A stretch of DNA of 64,000 bases from Symbiodinium natans (GCA_905221605.1 CAJNDS010000414.1:81118-145117); one strand, 5' to 3'; shown: positions 20,662 through 31,277, counted from the stretch's first letter. The notes: a model not told the origin generated them from the letters alone. A program made the numbers and translations.

Positions 20662-20747
20662 CCGACGGAGGAGCTGGATGAAGCAGAGGCGTTCTTCGGC
20701 GTGCAGCTCGAGTATCATCACGACACCTATGCACTTCGAGCTGCAAG
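20662..20747 (+). CDS. Exon: ELDEAEAFFGVQLEYHHD segment
   Basis: It reads PTEELDEAEAFFGVQLEYHH and then DTYALRAA, flanked on both sides by TTTAGGG arrays. It is coding-like, with an acidic helix followed by a strand. Confidence 0.55.
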
Positions 20748-21034
20748 GGGTTTAGGGTTTAGGGTTTAGGGTTTTTGGGATTTAGGGGTTCCGGGGTTAC
20801 AGGGATTTGCCCCTGCGCGGTCATTTGGGGCTCTCCCGTTCGGGATCCAGCGGGTGCGTGGGAGGCTCTGAGCAAAGCAGCAAACCTCAAGACCCTGAAC
20901 CTTAAACCCTTAAACCCACCCTGAACCCTAAACCCTAAATCCTCAATGTTCAACCTTTAACCCAAAACCCTAAACCCTCAACCAACCTTGAACCCTAAGC
21001 CCTAAACCCCCTCAACCCTAAACCCTGAACCCAC

Positions 21035-21115
21035 GGAAGGAAACGGTGTACTACACAGACCTCTACCAGCAGCACTGCGCTGACCGGGGGACCATCCTTC
21101 GCCTCTCGGCCACCA
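21035..21115 (+). CDS. Exon: ETVYYTDLYQQHCADRG segment
   Basis: It reads KETVYYTDLYQQHCADRG then TILRLSAT, with CCCTAAA-type introns on both sides. No domain recognised. Confidence 0.5.
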
Positions 21116-21395
21116 GTGCTGATAGATGCAGAGCTTGCTGGTGCCCTTGTAGGCCCTGAAACCCTAAATCCTAAATCCTAAATCCTAAATCCTAAATCCT
21201 AAACCCTAAACCCTAAACCCTAAACCCGAAACCCGAAAGCCGAAACCCGTGATGAGGCAGTAACATCAACATGGCTCTGGCTACGCATCCAGTGTCATAA
21301 ATGTAGGGTTGAAGGGTTCTATCGGGTGTACATAGGTCTTGAGGGTTCCACAGGGCTTTCAAAGGGTTTAAGGGTTATGGTTTTTGTGGTTTCAG

Positions 21396-21544
21396 GGCTC
21401 TGTTCCGGAGGGTTTCCCGGTTGTAAACGGAGCCTTCAGACTCAAGGTTGATCCCCCGCTGACATGGCTGGACCCAGGTGGGCTACCCAAGTACAGCCAG
21501 TGCGGCTATGTGCACGGACCCACTGCCGACGGCTACATCGTCAG
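21396..21544 (+). CDS. Exon: EGFPVVNGAFRLKVDPP segment
   Basis: It follows TTTCAG and reads SVPEGFPVVNGAFRLKVDPP, TWLDPGGLPKYSQCGYVHG and PTADGYIV. It is one of the longest exons here and has a clear protein-like composition. Function unknown to me. Confidence 0.65.
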
Positions 21545-21693
21545 GGCCCCGATTGAGGATCCTTCTCTTAGTGGGCTCTGGACCCCAAGCCCGAAACACC
21601 CGACACGCGGGGGCATGGGGGTGTAGGTAGTGGGCTCGTAGGGCTTGAAGCTTTAAGCCCTACACCCTGAAACCGACACTTCCTAAACTTCAG

Positions 21694-21779
21694 GGATTTT
21701 GGCATCCAAGTGGTCAGTTCTTCCTGAAGATTCGCTCAGGCCTCTCATTTGACCCCATAGACCCTCACACCCCGGTGAT
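21694..21779 (+). CDS. Exon: FWHPSGQFFLKIRSG segment
   Basis: It follows TTCAG and reads GFWHPSGQFFLKIRSGLSF then DPIDPHTP. A donor before TTTTCAG near 21780 would leave a minute intron, so the exon may instead end earlier. Confidence 0.5.
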
Positions 21780-21785
21780 TTTCAG

Positions 21786-21844
21786 GCCTGGATGCTGTCG
21801 AAGGATGCGAATTTCAGCTATGACGCCTGGCATTGTGCGTACAG
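21786..21844 (+). CDS. Exon: KDANFSYDAWHCAY segment
   Basis: It follows TTTTCAG at 21785 and reads AWMLSKDANFSYDAWHCAY, closing near ACAG/TGCATG. Confidence 0.5.
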
Positions 21845-22374
21845 TGCATGTAGTTGTTGTGGCATTCAGCGGTTTCGGGAGGTTTAGGTTTTCAGGGAGC
21901 TTGGTCGTCAACTTCAGCGGCGCCTTTTGTGCCGGAACCCTGTCCGGAGGCGACTTGGTACACCTAGGGGGGTCGCGGGGGGTGCGTTACTATCTCAACG
22001 ACCTGCTGCCTGCCAGGACTATGGAGCGTTTGTGTCTGCACACTGAAAAGCCTGAACGCAGGTTCATTAGACCTCAAACCCAAAGCCCTGTTCCCTGAAG
22101 CCTTCAAGCTCTACAACCCTCAAAGCCCAAGGCCTGACAACCTTCTGGGTTTAGGGTTTAGACCCTCAAGAGTACGTAAGCCTCAGACCCGGAGAATCTC
22201 CCAGGTGCCTAGGGACAAGCGGCAAGTGGGCTTCAGGCGCGTTTGGGGTCAGGGGATGCTTCGGTTTCTAGGGCTTGGTGGGCTCAGGGAACCTTAGGGA
22301 AGCTTAGGGAAGCTTCGGATTCGGGGACCTGGGGGAGTTGGGGTTTGAGTGTAAGCCCCTCATAGATGACATAA

Positions 22375-22880
22375 TTTAGGTTTTTTTGGAAAATTCGAGC
22401 CTGCTCGAGTTTCCGAGACCTGGAGCTTCAAGAATTTTCGGAAAATTCGAGCCGGCTCGAATTTTCCAAAAAAAACTGACACAGTAGATTGCCGAAACAC
22501 GACCAGGCTCGAATTTTCCAAAAAAAAACCTAAATTTCAGGATCTATGGCTCCAGCAGCCCGGTAGATCCTGAAAGTTCGTTTTTTTGGAAAATTCGAGC
22601 CTGCTCGAGTTTCTGGGACCTAAACTTAGTAGTAGAGTAGGTAACCTTTAACCTTTTTGGGGTAATATATTCCCCTTATAATCCCAAAGGTTAACCTTTA
22701 AAACCCCTAGGTACTGGACAACTAAGTAAAGCCTCAAGAATTTTAGGAAAATTCGAGCCGGCTCGAATTTTCCAAAAAAAGAGACACAGTAGATTGCCGA
22801 AACACGACCAGGCTCGAATTTTCCAAAAAAAACCTAAATTTCAGGATCTATTGCTCCAGCAGCCCCTAAGACTTTAGTGG
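22375..22880. repeat. Tandemly duplicated palindrome-rich repeat
   Basis: Two units of about 200-300 bp (near 22375-22575 and 22580-22880) share GGAAAATTCGAGCC, CACAGTAGATTGCCGAAAC and CTAAATTTCAGGATCTA. Each contains a perfect 28-nt palindrome (22440-22467 and 22746-22773) centred on GAGCCGGCTC. Unit 2 carries an extra inverted repeat around 22640-22705 (AACCTTTAACC and GGTTAACC). No ORF. Confidence 0.85.
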
Positions 22881-24203
22881 CCCCCGGAAGTATCCTTCAA
22901 GAGGTCTTGGGGCGTTGGCGTCACCGCCCACCCGGTCGACACACGAGAATGCTCAGTGTCGCAAAGATGCAGCTTCAGCCTCTACCTAAATCTGAGGGTA
23001 GTTTCATGGACCCTCAATGTGGTCAGCTCCTTTCAACGGTTCTGATGTCTGGGCCCCTTAGTTTGTATGGGGTACATAAGAGGTATAGAAGGGGTACATA
23101 ATAGGTATAGAAGGGCTACCCTTTTCACGGCCCATGCCTTGGGCCTTTTAACTACTTTAAGACTACACTCAGACTCCTAGCACCCCCCAACGCCCGAGAG
23201 CTCCACAACTCTTCTGTCCCTAAATCCAGCCCAGCGACTGATCCTGCGTGAAACCTAAGCCCCCTAAAACTTCCCCCCGAAAACTCCTTAAGGCCCCCCC
23301 CAAAACTCCCTAAACTCCCTAAACTCCCTTACACTCCCCGAACTCCCTAAACCCCCCTTAAACTGCCTAATAGACTCCCCCAACTTTTCCCTGACTCCCT
23401 TAAACCCCCTATACTCCCTCAACTCCCTAAACCGTGGACTCCCAACTCCCTGAACCCCCCTAGACTCCCTAAACTCCCTCAGTTCCCTAGATCCCCTAAG
23501 CCCCCCCAAACTTCAAGCCTCAGCATTGAGGAACTCCCTAACCTCCGCAAACCTCCCTAAACCCTAAACCCTAAACCCTGAACCCTAAATCCTAAACCCT
23601 AAACCCTGAACCCTAAACCCTAAACCCTAAACCCTAAACCCTAAACCCTAAACCCTGAACCGTGAACCCTGAACCCTAAACCCTAAACCCTAACCTCCCG
23701 AAACCCCCTAAGCCCCCTCATTCCTGAACGGCTCCTTGAACCCTCAAAGTTGAAGCCTCAGCCTTGGGCTTTTAGATATTTTCGGGTTTAGGGTTTAGGG
23801 TTTAGGGTTCAGGGTTTAGGGTCTAGCTTTTTTGGGGCTTAGTTTCCGTGTATTGTTAGGGTTTTTAGGGTTTAGGGTTTCGGTTTTTAGAGTTTAGGGC
23901 TTCGGTTCAACCCCGTTCAGGCTGTAGGTATCTCTTCTTGGTTCAGGATGGCCCTCGGCTTCAGGAGATATCAGGTTCAGGGTGAAGTGTTCCCCCTTAT
24001 ACTAACAGCCCGTAATAGGGTTTAGGGTTTAGGGTTTAGGGTTTAGGGGTTAGGGATTGGGGTTTAGGGTGCCCCTATAAAAATCCCGATCGAGGACAGG
24101 TAGCATAAGAGGGATCATCCCAAGTGAAGATTTGTCAAGTTTGTTGAGGGTATCCTAAAACCTTAAACCCTAAACCCTACTGGCTTTCATAGGGGCCAGC
24201 CGA
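22881..24203. other. Repeat-rich stretch, no secure exon
   Basis: It contains a degenerate ACTCCCTAA-type tract (about 23240-23530), CCCTAAA and CCCTGAA arrays (23566-23696), TTTAGGG arrays (23785-23825) and a MITE interrupted by such an array (23988-24124). Confidence 0.6.
23988..24124. mobile_element. MITE family 1 with telomere-like array in its loop
   Basis: The left arm reads TGTTCCCCCTTATACTAACA and then GCCCGTAATAGGG. The right arm reads CGAGGACAGGTAGCATAAG and GGATCATCCCAAG. Between them, in place of the usual short loop, stand TTTAGGG units from about 24018 to 24070. Confidence 0.7.
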
Positions 24204-24204
24204 G

Positions 24205-24235
24205 GTACCGGGAGGCAGACTTCTTGCTGGCGCAG
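24205..24235 (+). CDS. Candidate exon: YREADFLLAQ
   Basis: It follows GCCGAG and reads YREADFLLAQ. It is short but has good codons. Confidence 0.35.
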
Positions 24236-24844
24236 GGTGCCTTGGGTGAAACCCCCTTTCAGAACCCTGAGCTGTCAGAACCCTGAAGCATGAATAACCC
24301 TAAACCATAAACCCTAAACCCTAAACCCTAATCCCTAGTCCCTAAACCCAAGCCTTTTGCACGGGGTGTACTGCGCGTCTTCGTGGCGAAGAGCCACTTT
24401 AAACCTGGTCTCTTCTTTCCCGCGCTCCAGGAAAGGGGAGCCCTAAACCCTAAACCCTAAACCCTAAACCCTAAACCCTAAACCCGAAACCCTAAACCCT
24501 AAACCCTAAACCCTAAACCCCATTGGGCCGTGTTCGGTTGCAAAGCCAAGCCCTCCGAAAGATCGGCCCGAAGAGGCAACCTCTCCACCTGCAGCTCCCT
24601 CGTGGAGGATCCCAGTGCATGTCGCGCAGTGCTTCGGGCACAAAGCCGGTCAGGAAGGGATGCCTAGTTTGTTTTTTTGGGTCTCGGGGTTTCAGGGTTT
24701 AGGGGCTTAGGGTCAGCCATCTCATGGACTTTCCATGCCAGTCTTCTGGATTCTTTCAGTCCCGCAACAGACGGGAGGTGCTTGAGAAGGAGTGACCCCT
24801 CATAGGTGCTTGTTGATTGTCGGGTTCGAAACCCTAAACCCTAA

Positions 24845-24925
24845 ACACCCGGAACACCCTAAACACCCTAAACACCCTAAACACCCTAAACACCCTAAAC
24901 ACCCTAAACACCCTAAACCCTAGAC
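24845..24925. repeat. ACACCCTAA nonamer array
   Basis: Eight or so 9-bp units (ACACCCTAA) form a variant of the telomere-like heptamer lengthened by two bases. Confidence 0.9.
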
Positions 24926-25300
24926 ACCCTAAAGTGGGCCTGATGCACCGAGGAACTTTGAGCGCATCAGGATTAGGGCCCTCAACCCTGAATGTTGAGG
25001 GCGTCTGCAACCGCCAGAATATCACGAAGCAAGTTGCGTTTCCGACCCTAAAGACCTCAACCCTAACCCCTGCACATTGAGCACGTGGCCCAGAGGGGCT
25101 GCACGTAGCCGAGGAATTTGTGTGTCACACCGTATTCCTGAACCTTGAGCAGCCCAACCCCATTGAAGCCTTGCCGTGGCAAGGCTCCATAACCCGAAGC
25201 CCAAAAAGGCCCTAAGCAGAGCCTCAAATCCTGAAGCTCTGAGCCTTAATCCCTCAACCTTGAAGCCCCTGAACCGAATGAACGCCCTAGAAAAGCCCAG

Positions 25301-25356
25301 GCGAACTGTACCTGGCGGCCCATCTTCGGCAGTGGCAAGTGCATCGAAACGCCGGA
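25301..25356 (+). CDS. Candidate exon: ELYLAAHLRQWQVHR
   Basis: It follows CCCAG at 25300 and reads ELYLAAHLRQWQVHRNAG before a possible GC donor. An alternative frame reads ANCTWRPIFGSGKC, which would resemble the later Cys modules. The choice is unresolved. Confidence 0.35.
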
Positions 25357-25676
25357 GGCCTGAGATTCTCACGGCTGCGCCGAGGGGGTACATTCTGTTT
25401 TTTGTTTGTTTGTTTGGGTCTTTTCGGGGTCTTGTCGGGGTTTGTGCGCTCTTTGTGTGGTTTGTTGTCTGTTTGGGTTCATGGGGTTTACGGGGTTTAC
25501 AGGGTCTAAGGGGTTTAAGGGTTATGAGGTTTTGGGTTGTTTCGGGTTGTTTTGGGGATTCTGGGGTTCTATGTGCATTTAGGTATATGCTGCTGGGGTT
25601 AAAGGAATTGTAGGATTTGAAGGATTTAGAGTTCAGGGTCTTGAAGTTTACAGGGCTGATGTTTCGGGCTGTCCAG

Positions 25677-25737
25677 AGACGCGCTGTTGAAGAGGTGGTC
25701 GCACATTTGGCAGACTATATATCTCCAGAAGACTTCA
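25677..25737 (+). CDS. Exon: RAVEEVVAHLADYISPEDF segment
   Basis: It follows GTCCAG, reads RAVEEVVAHLADYISPEDF and stops at a GTAAAG donor. An amphipathic helix of this kind resembles SEA/stalk-like repeats seen again after 60 kb. Confidence 0.55.
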
Positions 25738-26159
25738 GTAAAGCCGAATCCTAAACCCTAAATGCAAACCCTGAACCCTAAACCCTCAAGCCTAAACCCT
25801 AAACCCTAAGCCCTGAACCCTAGACCCTGAACCCTAGACCCTAGACCCTAAACCCTAAACCCTGAACCCTGCGTGTTGTTCTTGACGTTTTGGGGCACGC
25901 TCTTGGGCTCGAAACTGTAAGTCCTAAACCCTAAGCCCTAAACCCTAAACCTCTCTTATTTGAAATAATTTGTAGAAGTTTAAACCTGAAGGGTGTTCGT
26001 GGGCAAGGTCCATGTTTCGTGGGCAAGGTCCATTTCTTTTTTTCGTGGGCAAGGTCCAAAAGTTGTACACGAATTTCTGGGCCTTGCCAACGAATATTGG
26101 GCCTTCCAACCACCAAAAAAACTCGTGGGCAAGTTTTTCGTGGGCAAGGTCCAGAAATT

Positions 26160-26395
26160 CGTGGCCAAGGGGGTTTAGGGTTTCAGCCCCCAGGCCTCGG
26201 TTTTAGGGTTTCAGGGTGCAGGGTTTCGGGTTTCATGGCCTCAGGGCCTGCGGTTTAGGGCTGGGCTTCAGGCCTGGGGTTTAGGGTTTCAGGCGGGGTT
26301 TCTGGCTTCAGGGCCTCTTCAGGGCCTCAAGGCCTGGGGTTCAAGGGCCAATGACGACCCTGTATTCTCTTAATGTTGTGGGATGTCTGGGCGGG
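26160..26395. repeat. Dispersed G-rich repeat, copy 1
   Basis: Units of GTTTAGGGTTTCAGGGCCTC run into CCTGTATTCTCTTAATGTTG and GGGATGTCTGGGCGGG. The same succession, slightly changed, occurs at 29740-30045. Confidence 0.75.
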
Positions 26396-26502
26396 AGCTG
26401 CTTGACTAGTGAAAGATAGTACATGAGCTGCTGAACCCTAACTCTAAACCCTAACAAACCCTAAACCCTAACCGCCCAAACCCGACACTTTTATCCCTGA
26501 AG

Positions 26503-26578
26503 GTTACCTTCACACTCCAGATGCCGGTGGCAGTAACGACGACGACGACCACACAGACGGTCCCTCTGAAAAGGGGCT
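26503..26578 (+). CDS. Exon: Thr-rich VTFTLQMPVAVTTTTTT
   Basis: It follows AAG at 26502 and reads VTFTLQMPVAVTTTTTTQT. A strand followed by poly-Thr is repeated in the exon at 59528 (VTFTTTFTA), which ties the two ends of the giant gene together. Confidence 0.5.
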
Positions 26579-26811
26579 CCAAGAGTTTTGGGATTCTCAT
26601 AGTTGTGGGAACTAAAGGGCTAGGGTTAGGCCCTTTTGGGGTCTAGGGTTTGGGGTTTAGGGAGTTTGGGATTTTGGGGTTTAGGGCTTTAGGGTTTGGG
26701 GCGTTCTGGCTCTTTGAGGGGGCTTCGCGGGGCCGTTCAGGTTCCTCTGAGCTGGGATGCTGAGACTAGACAGCGCAGGGTTGTCAAAGCGTCTTTGGAA
26801 GCGACAGTCCC

Positions 26812-26813
<2 letters not shown>

Positions 26814-26871
<58 letters not shown>
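26814..26871. repeat. (TCA)n microsatellite, about 19 units
   Basis: A pure trinucleotide run. In one frame it reads about 19 His and in reverse Met, but no exon boundary supports translation. Confidence 0.9.
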
Positions 26872-27094
26872 GAAGCGGAAAGCCTTTCGCAACTGTATCC
26901 CAAAGTCTAGACAGATGAATGCTCCCCATTGGCCCGGCCCTGAAGCAACAGCCCCAAAGCCTCAAACCACTTCAAACAGATGTGCGAATGTAGGGCTTGG
27001 ATTCAGGCTTAGGGCTGTCTTGGCGGATGCCCTCGCCTTTGTGTGACCCTGTTTCGGATGAGATGGCGTGCATGCAATCGCCTGTTTTGCCGAG

Positions 27095-27406
27095 GCCACG
27101 TTGACATCGATTTCCTCCACGACCTCGAGGTCTACGAGTTCGTCCACCACGAGCTCCCTCTCCACGAGCTCATCCATCACGTCCACGACCTCCGGGTCCA
27201 CGAGCTCCACGGTGACCGCAAGCTCCACGGCGACCGAGACCTCCACGACCACCGGCTCCAGCAGCACCACCACGGAGACCAGCACCACGCAGACCACCAC
27301 CACCCTCACCTTCACAGTGCTCCCGGGTCAGTGCCCGTTGCCCATAGCCGAGCCCACCGTGGACGTTCTGGACTGCCTGTCCAAGACTCCCGGGGAAACC
27401 TGTGAG
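27095..27406 (+). CDS. Exon: Ser/Thr-rich mucin-like stalk and first Cys half-module
   Basis: It follows GCCGAG and closes at a GTGGGG donor. About 85 residues are Ser/Thr-dominated (SISSTTSRSTSSSTTSS and onward). They are followed by VLPGQCPLPIAEPTVDVLDC and LSKTPGETCE, the first half of a six-cysteine module. Heavy O-glycosylation and extracellular location are likely by composition. This is the longest exon of the giant gene. The opposite frame, rich in Val and Glu, is a shadow. Confidence 0.7.
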
Positions 27407-27561
27407 GTGGGGGGAGCTGTCCAAAATAACCACTACTAACGGTACTTTATAGGTATACTATCACAATCCCCCAAAACCCTCTTCCAATTCTTAAAGCCCT
27501 TTCAGTAGGGCTCTGAGCCTGTAGAAGGGGGGTTGGTGGCGGTGATGGTTGAGAGCTTCAG

Positions 27562-27632
27562 GTTTAGGGTTTAGGGTTTAGGGTTTAGGGTTTAGGGTTT
27601 AGGGTTTAGGGTTTAGGGTTTAGGGTTTAGGG
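27562..27632. repeat. TTTAGGG array
   Basis: Ten G-rich heptamers lie in the first half of the intron. A C-rich array follows at 27848-27970 in its second half. Confidence 0.95.
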
Positions 27633-27847
27633 TTCAGGTCCTAGGGTTGGCTTAAACAAAAGCTACACGAGAAAGACCTCAAAACAAAGACCAGCGCCCA
27701 ATCTCAAATGGGAGGGGAGTGTTCCAAAACTACCCTAAACCCTGAACCCTAAACCAGTGTGCCTTGTTTTTAATCCGTGCCCTCGAGGCCTCCCAAAATC
27801 CTAATCGCAAAAACCGCAATTTCTGGAAAGCGTCCCTGAACCTTGAA

Positions 27848-27970
27848 CCCTATACCCTAAACCCTAAACCCTAAACCCTAAACCCTAAACCCTAAACCCT
27901 AAACCCTAAACCCTAAACCCTAAACCCTGAGCCCTGAGCCCTGAGCCCTGAGCCCTGAGCCCTGAGCCCT
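27848..27970. repeat. CCCTAAA array passing into CCCTGAG
   Basis: Ten or more CCCTAAA units change abruptly into about seven CCCTGAG units. This suggests local amplification of a variant heptamer. Confidence 0.9.
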
Positions 27971-27983
27971 GAACATCCTCTGA

Positions 27984-28065
27984 GGCGGTCTGCGCGCCGG
28001 GTTATGAGGGAGCGCCGGCCACAATGACGTGCGGCCAGTCTGAGGTGTTCGAGGGAACCCTCCCA
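27984..28065 (+). CDS. Exon: CAPGYEG second half-module
   Basis: It follows TGAG and reads AVCAPGYEGAPATMTCGQSE and VFEGTLP. It completes the module whose first half ends GETCE, giving C-x-x-GY...C...G-x-LP order. Confidence 0.75.
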
Positions 28066-29002
28066 ACATGACACCCGGCTTGGATGGGAGTTTTGGGGTT
28101 TGGAGTTTAGGGTTTAGGGGTATAGGGGTTGAGGGGCTTAGGGTTTAGGGGTTTAGGGGTTGAGGGGTTTAGGGGTTTAGGGGTTTAGGGCTGTAGGGGT
28201 TTAGGGGCTTAGGGGCTTAGGGGCTCAGGGGCCCAGGGGTTTGGGGTGAATCCCCTAAACCCGAACCCTGAACTTGTTCTTTAGGAAGTTCAGTATGCAG
28301 GAGGCTTAGGGTTTTTGGGGGGCCTTGGGCCTTGGGAAAGCGCCCCATCCCAGGCAGTACGACCACCTGGACCCAAACCTTTACCACGACCAGGTCCGGG
28401 GCGTTTCCATGGAAGTACACCCTCCCCGCCCTCCACCCTCAGCCCAGAGCCTAAACCCTGAACCCCCAAATTTGAACCCAAAACCCTCAACCAACAGACC
28501 GTCTTGATAGGGACGCCAAGCCCCAAAAGCAACCCCAAACACCCAGACCCTGGAGGACTCAGCTGGTGCAGTGTGCTGGCGGGCTCCCCATGGGACGAGG
28601 GATTGTCGCGCAGCTGCCTTTTTTTTTGGGGTTCAGGATTTAGGGTTAAACCTTAGAACCCTAAACCCTAAACTCTGAACCCTAAAACCCTTCGGCAAAC
28701 CCCCATCTCGACTCGAATGTGAAGACGCAACCCTGAACCCAACCCTAAACCTGATCCTAAACCTTAGACCCCTAGCCACAACACTTGTGATCACTGGAAT
28801 TTCTTAACTCCACCCCCCAAAAAAGACATGCAAGCAACCGACAACACCCTTACCGGAACCCCTCATGAACCCTGGGCCGACTTCAGTGCCGCAGGTTCAA
28901 ATGCAAGCCTTACTCAGGGTTTAGGGTTTCAGGGTTTCAGGGTTCAGGGTTTAGGGTTTCAGGGTGTCAGGGTTTCGGGGGGGCCGACGAAGCAAGCAGA
29001 AA

Positions 29003-29048
29003 GGTCAGCAGCGACTGCCTTGGCAAGTCCAACGGCCAGACCTGCCAG
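29003..29048 (+). CDS. Exon: DCLGKSNGQTCQ first half-module
   Basis: It is bounded by AAAG and a GTGCTC donor and reads VSSDCLGKSNGQTCQ. It ends at the same G-x-x-C-(E/Q) point as the exon at 27095. Confidence 0.7.
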
Positions 29049-29394
29049 GTGCTCCAAGCAATTCTTCGGTTTAGGGTTTAGGGTTTAGGGATTAGGGTTT
29101 AGGGTTCAGGGTTGTAGATCGTGGGTTCACAAACCCCCAACCCTACCCCCAAACCCGAAGCCCCTCAACCCTCACAAGCCCTATAAGCCCTGAGCCCTAA
29201 CTTTCCCTACACCCTAACCCCTAAACCCCTACATACCCTAAACCCCCCTCAACCCCTAAACCCTCAGAACCTAACAGAGCCCCCAAGTCTCCTCAGATCT
29301 TCCCTAAACCCTAAACGCTAAACGCTAAACCCTAAACCCTAAACCCTAAACCCTAAACCCTAAACCCTAAACAACCCTAAACACCCTCTTTCAT

Positions 29395-29407
29395 CTATAT
29401 CTATATC

Positions 29408-29484
<77 letters not shown>

Positions 29485-29490
29485 TTGTAT
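29395..29490. repeat. (TA)n microsatellite with TATATG and T runs
   Basis: Nearly pure alternating TA followed by a T run. Minus-strand IYIYIY frames are artefacts. Confidence 0.9.
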
Positions 29491-29504
29491 ACCTTTGTAC
29501 GATC

Positions 29505-29700
29505 TCGGTCCCTCTGCCCACTGGTGTTCTTACGGCCCATTGGCCACCGGTGTTCTTACGAAAACGGTCCATCGGCACCAGTGTCCTTACGAAAACGGTC
29601 CGTCGGCCACTGGTGTTCGTACGAAAGCGGTCCATCGGCACCAGTGTTCTTGCGAAAACGGTCCATCGGCACCAGTGTTCTTACGAAAACGGTCCACAGC
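29505..29700. repeat. 33-34 bp minisatellite, six units
   Basis: The units share CACCAGTGTTCTTACGAAAA and CGGTCCATCGG. The first units alternate GGCCACTGG with GGCACCAG. It is directly adjacent to the TA microsatellite. Confidence 0.9.
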
Positions 29701-29739
29701 TGGCCTTTCGGTTAAGGCCGTAGGGTGGTGGTGCTGGGG

Positions 29740-30045
29740 TGCATGAGGTTTAGGGTTTGCGGGCTTCAGGCCTGGCTCAGGGCCTGGGGTTTAGGGTTTC
29801 AGGGCCTCAGGGCCTGGGGTTTAGGGTTTCAGGGCCTCAGGGCCTGGGGTTTAGGGTTTCAGGGTGTCAAGGCCTGGGGTTTAGGGTTTCAGGGCCTCCG
29901 GCTTGGGGGTTAGGGTTTCAGGGCTTCAGGCCTGGGTTAGGCTTTGAAGGCCTCAAGGTCTAGGGTTTAGGGTTTCAGGGCGTAAAAGGTTAATGAAGAC
30001 CCTGTATTTTCTTAATGTTACGGGATTCTCTGGGTGGGTGGGTGT
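29740..30045. repeat. Dispersed G-rich repeat, copy 2
   Basis: Four or five 36-bp units (GGGCCTGGGGTTTAGGG plus TTTCAGGGCCTCA) run into CCCTGTATTTTCTTAATG and GGTGGGTGGG. This parallels 26160-26395. Confidence 0.8.
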
Positions 30046-30211
30046 TCTCCCGTTTCCAACCACAACCACAGTGCTTGACCCTAAACCCAAAGCCCTAAAC
30101 CCTAAACCCTAAACCCTAAGCCCTAAACCCTAAACCCGAAACCCGAAACCCCAAACCCCAAACCCTAAACCCAACCTACTCTGCCTTGGCAAAAGCCTTC
30201 ACAACCTTCAG

Positions 30212-30272
30212 GTCGTCTGCGACGCCGCGCAGGGCTTTCAAGGAGGGCCAGTGGAGCTTTTTGGCTCCATCG
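30212..30272 (+). CDS. Exon: CDAAQGFQGGPVELFG second half-module
   Basis: It follows CTTCAG and closes at a GTGAGA donor. It reads VVCDAAQGFQGGPVELFGSI. C-x-x-x-x-GF-x-G replaces the usual C-x-x-GY spacing. Confidence 0.65.
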
Positions 30273-30421
30273 GTGAGAGCTTAGGGTTTAGGGTTTAGGG
30301 TTTAGGGATTTGGGCTTTAGGATTTAGGGGTTTAGGGCTTAGGGCTTTAGGATTTAGGAGGGGCATCTTGGCTTAGGGCACGCCATCGTGCCCCCAACCC
30401 CACCCCATTTTCCCGCCCGAG

Positions 30422-30474
30422 GTACGTGTGCAACCCGTCCACTGGCGTTTTTGACGGGCCCGGCCTCGAATGTG
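30422..30474 (+). CDS. Exon: YVCNPSTGVFDGPGLEC module end
   Basis: It follows CCCGAG and reads YVCNPSTGVFDGPGLEC, with a GC donor at 30475. It carries the Y-x-C...G-x-F-x-G...C end of a module. Confidence 0.65.
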
Positions 30475-30746
30475 GCTTGGGCTTTGGGGATTAGGGTGTA
30501 GGGTTTTGGGTTTTGGGTTTCATCGCAGACTTGGCTATGGCTTGGACGGGAAATACGGTGGGCCCTTGTGATGGAATGATGTCTCTTGCTGCGCTGCATG
30601 AGGCTCAACCTTCGTTTGTGGGAGGATCGCCAACCTAAACCCTAAACCCTAAACCCTAAACCCAAAACCCTAAACCCTAAACCCTAAACCCTAAACCCTA
30701 AACCCTCAACCCTCAAGCCCTAAACCCTAAACCCTCAACCGCACAG

Positions 30747-30832
30747 GCTTCCTCCCCACCTGTTCGATGGATGGCCTGCCGTCTGCCTTGGACACTACCG
30801 ACTGCGCGAACACGGAGCCGGGGAGTCTCAAG
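30747..30832 (+). CDS. Exon: CSMDGLPSALDTTDC segment
   Basis: It follows CACAG and reads GFLPTCSMDGLPSALDTTDC then ANTEPGS. The segment spans the linker between two modules and ends before the next G-x-x-C. Confidence 0.65.
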
Positions 30833-30991
30833 ACCCTAAACCCTAAAACCCTAAACCCTAAACCCTGAACCCTGGATCTGCAAGCATGTCAACATAGTCT
30901 CCCCAAGCCCCTAAACCCTAAACCCTAAACCCTAAACCCGAAACCCTAAACCCGCAATTTGGAACCCCGAGCCCCAACCCCAAAGTTGCAG

Positions 30992-31099
30992 GAGCTGGGC
31001 AAGCTGTGCTTTGTTCGCTGTCCCGTGGGCTACACCGCCGCGCAGTCCGTGTACACGTGCGAGGTGACTGGCAGCTTTTCCGGCACTGCGCACCCTGGC
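30992..31099 (+). CDS. Exon: CFVRCPVGYTA second half-module
   Basis: It follows TTGCAG and reads LGKLCFVRCPVGYTAAQSV and YTCEVTGSFSGTAHP. It is a textbook G-x-x-C-x-x-x-C-x-x-GY start and Y-x-C...GSFSGT end for this family. Confidence 0.75.
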
Positions 31100-31277
31100 C
31101 GCCGATCATTTTTGAACCCTAAACCTTAAACCCTGAACCTTCAGCCCTAAAACCCTAATTAAACCCTAAACCCTAATCCCTATTTGCTGTTTTGGAGGCT
31201 TCTTGGGGTTGTCGGCGCTATTGGGGCCCTAGCCCCGGCTGACAGGGGTTGCAGAAGAGGGTTCTAGACTTTTCAAC

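Noticed and set aside
26681..27046. Poly-His or poly-Met protein
   Set aside because: It is the (TCA)n microsatellite read through; flanks lack splice signals or coding character.
27170..27433. Gly/Arg- and Val/Glu-rich minus frames
   Set aside because: Reverse-strand shadows of the Ser/Thr-rich exon.
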